Assembly (NCBI GenBank): GCA_026391455.1
Contig: JAPLEH010000002.1
Span: 1-64,000, forward strand
Direction of reading: 5' to 3'
DNA from: Bacteroidota bacterium
Lineage (GTDB): Bacteria; Bacteroidota; Bacteroidia; Chitinophagales; Chitinophagaceae
DNA length: 64,000 bases
Part shown: piece after piece, positions 24,878 through 32,407 of the stretch
Layout of the letters: every line of letters starts with the position of its first letter
Numbering within the stretch: position 1 is the first letter of the stretch
Program-made: the position numbers and the translations under genes
Notes under the pieces: generated by a model
What the model was told of the DNA's origin: nothing
The model's database searches: none
The model's input: the letters and a program-made list of their open reading frames with translations, nothing else

Positions 24878-25765
24878 ATGGCATTTAACTGGCAAACATT
24901 CCGTACAAGGGCATTGACTGCTGTAATATTCGCCGCCGTGATGCTGCTCGGGTTGTTTTGGAATCACTGGAGTTTTATTCTATTGTTTTCTGTTATTCAT
25001 TTTGGCTGCTGGTGGGAATACCTGAAGCTCACGGAGAAGATTCAAAAAACCCATTTTCACCCATATACGAAAATGGGGTGGATGGTACTCGGCTACGGAT
25101 TGATGCTGCGCTTTTGCAGCGATGAATACCAGCTTGCAGGGTATGCAATCCGGGATAATATATCACTACCCGTTTCCGCAGCGGGTTTTGCTTTGATTTT
25201 GCTGGGCATATTTCAGCAAACCCCGGTAAAATTGAAAGCCTTTGGAATGGCACTATTGGGACTTGCCTATATATCCGTGAGTATTGGTATGATGGTTCAG
25301 TTATCCGGCTGGCGGTTTAATTATGATACCGGAGAAGAATTGTTCAAACATTATAACCGCTACTATCCGGCACTCATTATTTTCAGTATATGGATCAATG
25401 ATACGATGGCCTATATCGTGGGTTCTCTGATCGGGCGCACCCCTTTATCAAAAATATCGCCCAAAAAAACATGGGAGGGTACCATCGGGGGGATCATACT
25501 TGCAGTGGGGGTTATTTTTCTGATCGCTTTCATTGCAGACATACCTGTAATAGCCCCTCCATTACCAATAGTCATACCTTTTGTGGTGGCCATTGCGGGA
25601 ACATTCGGGGATCTCTTTGAATCAAAACTGAAGCGTATGGCAGGAGTAAAAGACAGCGGGAGCCTGATGCCGGGCCATGGCGGTTTTCTCGACCGCTTTG
25701 ATTCATTGCTGTTTGCAATTCCGGTGTGCTGGATACTCTTAATGCCCTGTCTGGTGCAATGCTGA
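24878..25765 (+). CDS. cdsA: Phosphatidate cytidylyltransferase
   Basis: A 295-residue multi-pass membrane enzyme that makes CDP-diacylglycerol from phosphatidate and CTP. The C-terminal signature is complete: ESKLKRMAGVKDSGSLMPGHGGFLDRFDS. About eight transmembrane segments are visible. It is followed by phosphatidylserine decarboxylase, so the pair supplies phospholipid synthesis. The phosphatidylserine synthase needed between the two steps is not in this window. Confidence 0.93.
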   Translation: MAFNWQTFRTRALTAVIFAAVMLLGLFWNHWSFILLFSVIHFGCWWEYLKLTEKIQKTHFHPYTKMGWMVLGYGLMLRFCSDEYQLAGYAIRDNISLPVSAAGFALILLGIFQQTPVKLKAFGMALLGLAYISVSIGMMVQLSGWRFNYDTGEELFKHYNRYYPALIIFSIWINDTMAYIVGSLIGRTPLSKISPKKTWEGTIGGIILAVGVIFLIAFIADIPVIAPPLPIVIPFVVAIAGTFGDLFESKLKRMAGVKDSGSLMPGHGGFLDRFDSLLFAIPVCWILLMPCLVQC

Positions 25766-25793
25766 TACCGGTATGGCAGTGCCTTCATTTCCT

Positions 25794-25801
25794 TATATTT
25801 G
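25794..25801 (+). promoter_or_regulatory. -7 element before the psd gene
   Basis: TATATTTG matches TAnnTTTG and ends 18 bases before the ATG at 25820. The decarboxylase can therefore be transcribed separately from cdsA. Confidence 0.5.
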
Positions 25802-25819
25802 CCGTCTAACAAATGCGGC

Positions 25820-26476
25820 ATGACCATTCATAAAGAAGGCTACAAATCCATTGCACTGGGAACCATCATTTTTGGTATTATCAATCTTTGCTCTTTTTAT
25901 GTGCTCAGCGCCTCCCTTCCCCTGGTGAGCCTGCTGCTGTTTATTGTTACACTGGGTCTGCTGATTTTTCTTATTTCGTTTTTCCGTATTCCCAACCGTC
26001 AGCTTACTATAAAAGATAATTGCATTATTGCCCCGGCAGATGGTAAAGTGGTGGTAATCGAAGAGGTGCAGGCCGACGAATATTTTACCGATAAACGTAT
26101 GCAGGTCTCCATTTTTATGAGTCCCTTGAATGTGCATGTGAACCGGAATCCCGTAACCGGCGAAGTGGTGTACAGTCAATACCACAAAGGAAAGTACCTG
26201 GTGGCCTGGCATCCCAAATCATCTACCGAAAATGAACGGCATACTGTGGTGTACCGGAAAGATGGTAAAGAAATACTCGTAAAACAAATTGCCGGTGCGC
26301 TTGCCAAACGGATCTGTAATTATTTACAACCCGGTCAGCAGGTAAAGCAAACCGAGGAAATGGGTTTTATTAAATTCGGTTCGCGCGTAGATCTGTTACT
26401 TCCGCTGAATGCAAAAATTCTTGTAAACATTGGCGACAAGCCCAAAGGTGGCGTTACTGTAGTGGCAGAATGGTAA
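25820..26476 (+). CDS. psd: Phosphatidylserine decarboxylase family protein (short, PSD-A type)
   Basis: A 218-residue pro-enzyme that converts phosphatidylserine to phosphatidylethanolamine. It has two N-terminal transmembrane segments (about 10-50) and the decarboxylase domain with APADGKVVVIEE, SIFMSPLNVHVNRNPV and the terminal IKFGSRVDLLLP. Cleavage between Gly and Ser in FGSR would form the pyruvoyl group. This short archaeal-like form is usual in Bacteroidota. The frame extends to a TTG at 25799 inside the promoter; ATG 25820 is the likely start. Confidence 0.92.
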   Translation: MTIHKEGYKSIALGTIIFGIINLCSFYVLSASLPLVSLLLFIVTLGLLIFLISFFRIPNRQLTIKDNCIIAPADGKVVVIEEVQADEYFTDKRMQVSIFMSPLNVHVNRNPVTGEVVYSQYHKGKYLVAWHPKSSTENERHTVVYRKDGKEILVKQIAGALAKRICNYLQPGQQVKQTEEMGFIKFGSRVDLLLPLNAKILVNIGDKPKGGVTVVAEW

Positions 26477-26517
26477 GCCTGTCTGGAAATAGTAATGGAT
26501 TCGCTGTTCAGTTCACC

Positions 26518-27228
26518 TCAGAGAATAGTTTCCAATTCTTTCAGTGAGAATACCGTGTAGGTAGGTAAAAGTCCCTCTTTTACCGGCACCTTTTCCTTTG
26601 TAAGATGATTCACATGCACCTGGTCAATGCCTGCGTTGATGGCGCCCAGTATGTCCACATCAATGGTATCGCCGATCATAATGCTTTCAGCGGGTAAAGC
26701 ACCAGTCTTTTTAAAAGCGTAGTCAAAAATCTCTTTGTGGGGCTTCAGGCTGTTGCTGCCTTCTGAGGTGATCACTTCCCTGAAATATATATCAAGCCCG
26801 GAATTTATTAATTTGCTGTGCTGTGTCTTTTCAAAACCATTGGTGATAAGATGCAACTGATAATTTTTGGCGGCCAGGTAATCAAGTATTTCTTTGGTGT
26901 ACGGAAAAAGCAGTTTACGGGTGGGCAGCAGATCGAGAAAGATCACCCCCATTTGCCGGGCCAGCGGCTCATCGGCTATTTTAAAATCGAGCAGCGACAG
27001 CCACATTCTTTTCCAGCGAAGTTCATCCACTTTTATATACCCGTTGCGGTAGCGGTCCCACAATTTATCGTTGTGTACGAGATATTGCCGGTGAAAGAGA
27101 TCAAAATCGTTAACCCCTCTCTCCCGGAGGTTCATCGTGTCATAAAGTTCAGACAACGTAAGGCGGCTGTTGGCTTCAAAGTCCCAGAGGGTATGATCGA
27201 GATCGAAGAAAAGATGTTTGTACTTCAT
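26518..27228 (-). CDS. HAD-family nucleotidase, YjjG-like
   Basis: A 236-residue haloacid-dehalogenase hydrolase. Motif I is FFDLDHTLWDF with nucleophile Asp9 and Asp11; motif II is ITNGFEKTQ; motif III is KPHKEIFDYA; motif IV is IGDTIDVDILGA. This set, with the Trp-containing motif I, is typical of YjjG, a house-cleaning pyrimidine nucleotidase. ATG 27228 (MKYKHLFFD) is preferred over an upstream extension that adds a non-homologous lead. Confidence 0.88.
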   Translation of the reverse strand: MKYKHLFFDLDHTLWDFEANSRLTLSELYDTMNLRERGVNDFDLFHRQYLVHNDKLWDRYRNGYIKVDELRWKRMWLSLLDFKIADEPLARQMGVIFLDLLPTRKLLFPYTKEILDYLAAKNYQLHLITNGFEKTQHSKLINSGLDIYFREVITSEGSNSLKPHKEIFDYAFKKTGALPAESIMIGDTIDVDILGAINAGIDQVHVNHLTKEKVPVKEGLLPTYTVFSLKELETIL

Positions 27229-27285
27229 TTCAGTTTGTAGATTTGCAAAGAAACTGTAATTAATCAATTTCCAATATTCAATTTT

Positions 27286-27984
27286 ATGAACATAGTAATA
27301 ACGGGTGCGTCCAGGGGAATCGGTAAAGCCATTGCATCCCTGTATGCTTCACAGGGGCATAGCTGCTGCCTCATTTCGCGCAGCGCTGCATCCCTGTACA
27401 AGACCATGGAGGAGCTGCAAACCCGTTATCCTTCCGCTGTAATCAGTGCTGCCCCCTTTGACCTGAGCCAAAAAGAGGATGCTATGCAGGCCGCTGGCTG
27501 GTGCCTTTCCAAAATGGTGCCCGATGTGGTAGTCAACAATGCAGGGGCTTTTGAACCCGGTTCTGTACACAGTGAGCCAGACGGCTTATTGGAAAGCCAG
27601 TTGGCCACTAACCTGTTCAGCGCCTATCACTTTACCCGCACCCTGCTGCCCGCTATGATGAAGGAAAAAGCCGGTCATATTTTCAATATGTGTTCGATCG
27701 CTTCCCTGCATGCTTATGCTAACGGAGGCGCATATAGTATCAGTAAGTTTGCCTTATACGGTTTCAGTAAAAACCTGCGGGAAGAAATGAAGCCGCATGG
27801 TATTAAGGTCACATCTGTACATCCCGGAGCTGTGCTTACAGATTCCTGGGGTAACTATGACAACTCGTCCAAACGGATTATGGAAGCAGATGATATCGCT
27901 CAAATGGTGTATGCAGCTTCTCAATTGTCTTACCAGGCCTGTGTGGAGGATATTGTAATACGGCCGCTGCTCGGCGATTTATGA
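27286..27984 (+). CDS. Short-chain dehydrogenase/reductase (SDR)
   Basis: A 232-residue classical SDR. The cofactor motif ITGASRGIGKAIA, the NNAG-type VVNNAGAF, Ser in FNMCSIASLHA and the YSISKFAL Tyr-Lys pair are present. The absence of an acidic residue after the glycine motif and the Ser/Arg pair (ISRSAAS) suggests NADP preference. The substrate is unknown. Its 3' end overlaps the LytTR regulator gene on the opposite strand by 6 bases. Confidence 0.9.
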   Translation: MNIVITGASRGIGKAIASLYASQGHSCCLISRSAASLYKTMEELQTRYPSAVISAAPFDLSQKEDAMQAAGWCLSKMVPDVVVNNAGAFEPGSVHSEPDGLLESQLATNLFSAYHFTRTLLPAMMKEKAGHIFNMCSIASLHAYANGGAYSISKFALYGFSKNLREEMKPHGIKVTSVHPGAVLTDSWGNYDNSSKRIMEADDIAQMVYAASQLSYQACVEDIVIRPLLGDL

Positions 27985-28725
27985 TGACCGGAGCAGCTCC
28001 ATCACTTCTTCTTTTCTTCTGCGGGATACTTCTATTTTAGTGGAATCTTTCAGCACCACAAAGCCTTCATGGTCGAAGAAGGAAATAAAATGTTTATTGA
28101 CCAGGTGGGATTTATGTGTGCGGATAAAATGAAATGGTGCGAGCAATTCTTCATATTCCCCCAGATTCCGGGAGCTTAGTAATTGTGTATTGGTTGCCGT
28201 ATAAAAACGAGTATAGGCACTCAATGCTTCACAGCGTATGATCTCACTGGGATATAAAAAATACACTCCTTCTCTGGATGGTAATGCGAGCCGGAACTGG
28301 CTTTCCTGTTGCAGGTCGAGGTTATGGCTGATGTTGGTGAATAATTCAGGGGAAGGGTATTGTTCATTTTTTGCCTGTATAAATCGTTTGAATACCTGAA
28401 TGAGCTCTTCCATGTCCACCGGTTTCAATAAATAGTCGAAAGCACTGAAACGTATGGCCCGGATGGCATATTCATCATAGGCGGTGGTGAATATTACTTT
28501 GAATTGTTTGTTTACCACCGCATCCAGTATATCAAATCCGGAGAGATGTGGCATGCGAATATCCAGGAATACCAGATCCGGTTTAAAATTATGAATCATG
28601 ACAACGGCCTGCCGGGCATCATTGCAACACTCCACTTTTTTATCTTCTGAAATAAATTTTTCCAGCATCATCCGGAGTGTGTCGGTGGCCTTCCGTTCAT
28701 CATCTATCAGTAATATTCTGATCAT
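27979..28725 (-). CDS. LytTR response regulator (first propeller system)
   Basis: A 248-residue regulator with a receiver domain (about 2-118, phospho-acceptor Asp55 in FLDIRMPHLSG, conserved Lys in LLKPVDMEEL) and a LytTR DNA-binding domain (about 150-245; DSTKIEVSRRRKEEVMELL at the end). It lies 4 bases after the sensor kinase gene and is surely its partner. LytTR regulators of this kind often control surface or secretion genes in Bacteroidota; a target here would be the upstream secreted proteins. Confidence 0.93.
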   Translation of the reverse strand: MIRILLIDDERKATDTLRMMLEKFISEDKKVECCNDARQAVVMIHNFKPDLVFLDIRMPHLSGFDILDAVVNKQFKVIFTTAYDEYAIRAIRFSAFDYLLKPVDMEELIQVFKRFIQAKNEQYPSPELFTNISHNLDLQQESQFRLALPSREGVYFLYPSEIIRCEALSAYTRFYTATNTQLLSSRNLGEYEELLAPFHFIRTHKSHLVNKHFISFFDHEGFVVLKDSTKIEVSRRRKEEVMELLRSS

Positions 28726-28729
28726 ACTA

Positions 28730-31700
28730 TTATTTTACAAGTGGCAAAGAAATGGTAACACGCGTGCCGGCCGGGTTACCATTCGTATCATACCGGTCGT
28801 CTATCTGAAAATAGCTCTTGCGTACATTTTGTTCATTAAAGGTCTTCACCCTTTCGGCCGCTACTGATAATCCTTTCCCGGTATGTGCTTCGCGGTTGGA
28901 TTTTTTCATAGCTGCAGTTCTGCCTATACCATTGTCTTCCACCACACAAATGAGGTTATCGTTATTGTCTTCCGAAAAATGGATAGTCAGTTTACGTACA
29001 CTACCCTCGGGCAGGTGTAACAGTCCATGCCAGATGGCATTTTCCACGAATGGCTGTACGAGCAGTGTGGGGATTTTTATTTCATCGGTGTCAGCATCTT
29101 CACTCACTGTAATGCTGTATTCGAAGGAATCTTCAAAGCGAAGGCTTTCCAATTCCAGGTACAATCCCAGTGTTTCTATTTCTTCCTTCAATGCTATTTT
29201 TTCCCGGTCACTGTGCTGCAGTACAAGCCGGAGCAGCCGGGAGAATTTAGAAAGGTAGCGGGTAGCTGCAGCATCATTTCCCGAAAGGATGATCTGTTGT
29301 ATCGAATTGAGTGAGTTGAATAAGAAATGCGGGCTCATCTGCAACCGTAAGCTTTTCAATTGCGCTTCGGCCATTTTCCGCTGGTGTTCCAATAATTCAA
29401 GTTGTGCTTTTTGTCTGGCTTCTTCGGCCCGGCTCCGGATGATCTTGTTTGCACAAAGAGACGCGATGGTGGTAAGAATGGAGAGGTGGCGCGAGGTAAA
29501 GAAATTTTTTCTCGGATGTTCACTGTCAATTACACCGATCACTTTGTTATTATAGATGATCGGCACGGCAATTTCTGAATACCTTCTTTCGTCATCCACA
29601 ATATAACGGCTATCGAGTGATGTGTCGGAAATGATGGCCGCCACTCCGGATTGCGCCACAGCGCCTACGATGCCTTTGCCCACCGGAATATCAATCGGGT
29701 TGAGGATTTTTGCTTCCATACCCTCCACATTTTTGCCTGCATTTGTTTTGGGACCCCAGGCGGCTTTTTGTACCAGCACATTTCTTTGTTCATCCACCAT
29801 ATAGATCACACAATCCACAAAATGAAGACGGCTTATACAATTCCGGGTTACATCCCATAGTATATCATCGGCGGTTTGCTGTTCGTAAATGGAAGAGGCA
29901 AAATAATTGATGGCCTGTTCGGTTTCCAGTTCTTCTTTTTGCCGGGCGATCTTTTTATTTCGTGTACGCAATAGTCCGGCAATGGCCCCAAGCAAGGCCA
30001 GCACACATATTATTTTAAACCACCAGCTTTTCCACCAGGGAGTAATGATATGTAGGGAGACTGGTGCCGGGGCATTCACCCAGTTGTTTCCGTCTTTGGA
30101 TACCCGTACACGAAATGTATAATGTCCGGGACTGAGTTTATAGTAATTTACCAATTGCGGTCCGTTGGTCCTTTTCCATTCCTGATCAGCTCCCTCCAAC
30201 CGGTATTCATAAGAAAGATTTTTATTACTGTATGGATCAATGGCAGAGAAACTAAAACTCAGATTGTTGTCTGCATAAGGCACAGACAATTCGCGATCCG
30301 GTACATATGCATACGATTTGCTTCCCGCTGAAAAACTACTGATATTGACCCGGAGATCATATTGGATACCTTGCAGATTTTCAGGATAGAAATAACTCAG
30401 TCCCAGGTCACTTCCCCATATCTGTTCACCTGAAGCAGCCTGATAATAGGAAAGCAACCGAAACCCGGATGGACTCAGGCCATAGCTGTCGTCATACAGG
30501 ATAAACTTACTGCTTTTCGGGTCGTAACAAAGCATAGCATTGTCGTTGCCGATCCAGATAAAACCATTCTTATCGGTGAGGAGACCAAAACAACGATCGC
30601 TCCGAAGGCCGTTGCTGCGGGTAAAGGTCCGTATGATCTTATTATCCTTTATCACATTCAACCCGTTGGTAGTGCCGATATATACCAGGCCCGACTGGTC
30701 TTCTGTAAAGCAAAGTGCGCTGAGGTGTGTAAGACCGTTCGACTGATTAAATACTGTGATCTCATGTGTCGAAGCATTGTATTTATATGCGCCTTTATTC
30801 GTTCCCACCCATACTTCATTGTTATTCCTGAACCATATATTATTGCAGGGCACTTTCGACAAAAGTTTCAGCAGTGGATGAGCTTCTTTTTTTACAAATG
30901 AAAAACGAGCGGGGTCAATGATACATAACCCGCCGGAAGTGGCCACCCAGAGTTGATTGTCCGGGGCTTTCACAATATTCATAATAAAATTACCAGGCAG
31001 ATAGCCCTGTACAGAAGTGGTATCGGTTTCAATTTGCCGGATCACTTTCCGGTTCTTATTCAGCACCACGATACCAAAGCGGTTGAGCCCCAGCCATACA
31101 TTATCGTTATTATCAAAACAGATCGTCCGCACTTCTTCGGTTCCATTGAAAGGGATGCCTTTCTTTTCACCGTATTCATGAAACTTCACCTGGTCTGTGA
31201 CCCTGTTCCATTCCAATAACCGGGATTGTGTGCCCATCCATATATTCCCTCCGGGATGTTGGGTAATATAGTTGATGAAACCATGGAAGACTCTGTTGCC
31301 CGACGATTCCATGAAGGCCTCTTTATAGCCGGCGGAATGTAAATCGCAGTTGAAATAATTGATACCTGCCGACCGGGTGGTGATGAAAACATACCCGCTG
31401 CTTTCTGTATAAACATAAAAAGTATTATTGGCAGAAACCGATCGGGTATCCAACGCGTCGTGCTCATAATTGAAAAAAGTTTCGTTGCGTGCATCGAAGA
31501 TATATACGCCTCCGTATCCGCTGGAGATGATATAGCGGCCATCCTTCATTTTACGAATGAAACGAAGATATCCTTTGACCGGTTCGCCTTGCTGATCAGT
31601 GAGTGTGCCATAATTTTTTATCACCTGCCCGCTTTGCACATTGACCCGCATTAGCTCCCTGTTATTTTCTGTGGTCACCAGCATTTCTTCTTTATTGAGC

Positions 31701-32317
31701 ATCGATGCGTCTATTACGGATGGCATCTTAAACTGATAAAGTATCTGCAATGAGGCTGCATCGAGCACACAAACCTTTCCGTTTGTTGAGAAAATGAGGG
31801 TGTCGCTGTTTTCCCCTGCCTGCTGAAAATTTGAACGAACAAAAACGTAATCATTATTCCAGTTCACAGGGGCAAAATGATAATTGTCTTTTTTCTGCAA
31901 CGCATACATTTTTTTTCCATAAATGGCAATGATGCCTCTGGATGCTGTTTTGCAGAGAAAACTCACATCCACCTGTTTGCCACTATCCAGCACGGGCACA
32001 CTAATAAAATCTCTTTTTTCATCCACCAGGGTGACCTTTCCATTGATGGACCGGATCCAGACCCGGTTTTCATCGTCACAAAAAAGATCGGCAATATGAT
32101 TACTTCCCAGTGCCGGATATTGTTCTTTGTAATATTTCTTTACGGTAAATCCATCAAAGGAGTTAAGCCCCTCGGCAGTGCCGATCCAGAGTACCCCTTT
32201 TTTATCCCGTATAGCAGATGTAACGAGATTATCACTCAGTCCCTTTGCGGTGTTCAGCTTATAGAAAGAGATATCCTGTGCCTGTAACCCGGTAGGAAAG
32301 GCAGACAGCAATGCCAC
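28730..32317 (-). CDS. Propeller sensor histidine kinase with Y_Y_Y and GAF domains, LytS type
   Basis: A 1195-residue sensor from the GTG at 32317. A periplasmic two-component-regulator propeller (two seven-bladed propellers, about 15-680; blades such as KKGVLWIGTAEGLNSFDG) is followed by a Y_Y_Y Ig-like domain (about 690-755) and one membrane helix (about 760-780). A cytoplasmic GAF (about 800-950) and a HisKA_7TM-less LytS kinase with His997 in QMSPHFLFNSLN follow, with an ATPase ending EDNGIGR. The signal peptide is complete only if reading begins upstream at ATA 32372-32374 (IRSYLTIP). No ATG, GTG or TTG exists between an in-frame TAA and GTG 32317. Confidence 0.92.
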   Translation of the reverse strand: MALLSAFPTGLQAQDISFYKLNTAKGLSDNLVTSAIRDKKGVLWIGTAEGLNSFDGFTVKKYYKEQYPALGSNHIADLFCDDENRVWIRSINGKVTLVDEKRDFISVPVLDSGKQVDVSFLCKTASRGIIAIYGKKMYALQKKDNYHFAPVNWNNDYVFVRSNFQQAGENSDTLIFSTNGKVCVLDAASLQILYQFKMPSVIDASMLNKEEMLVTTENNRELMRVNVQSGQVIKNYGTLTDQQGEPVKGYLRFIRKMKDGRYIISSGYGGVYIFDARNETFFNYEHDALDTRSVSANNTFYVYTESSGYVFITTRSAGINYFNCDLHSAGYKEAFMESSGNRVFHGFINYITQHPGGNIWMGTQSRLLEWNRVTDQVKFHEYGEKKGIPFNGTEEVRTICFDNNDNVWLGLNRFGIVVLNKNRKVIRQIETDTTSVQGYLPGNFIMNIVKAPDNQLWVATSGGLCIIDPARFSFVKKEAHPLLKLLSKVPCNNIWFRNNNEVWVGTNKGAYKYNASTHEITVFNQSNGLTHLSALCFTEDQSGLVYIGTTNGLNVIKDNKIIRTFTRSNGLRSDRCFGLLTDKNGFIWIGNDNAMLCYDPKSSKFILYDDSYGLSPSGFRLLSYYQAASGEQIWGSDLGLSYFYPENLQGIQYDLRVNISSFSAGSKSYAYVPDRELSVPYADNNLSFSFSAIDPYSNKNLSYEYRLEGADQEWKRTNGPQLVNYYKLSPGHYTFRVRVSKDGNNWVNAPAPVSLHIITPWWKSWWFKIICVLALLGAIAGLLRTRNKKIARQKEELETEQAINYFASSIYEQQTADDILWDVTRNCISRLHFVDCVIYMVDEQRNVLVQKAAWGPKTNAGKNVEGMEAKILNPIDIPVGKGIVGAVAQSGVAAIISDTSLDSRYIVDDERRYSEIAVPIIYNNKVIGVIDSEHPRKNFFTSRHLSILTTIASLCANKIIRSRAEEARQKAQLELLEHQRKMAEAQLKSLRLQMSPHFLFNSLNSIQQIILSGNDAAATRYLSKFSRLLRLVLQHSDREKIALKEEIETLGLYLELESLRFEDSFEYSITVSEDADTDEIKIPTLLVQPFVENAIWHGLLHLPEGSVRKLTIHFSEDNNDNLICVVEDNGIGRTAAMKKSNREAHTGKGLSVAAERVKTFNEQNVRKSYFQIDDRYDTNGNPAGTRVTISLPLVK

Positions 32318-32407
32318 AAATAAGAGCCAATATATCCGCTGGTGGAGTCTGGGTATTGTCAGATAAGAACGTATTAATTATTTAAGTTAAGAAGTTTATA
32401 TCACCTT

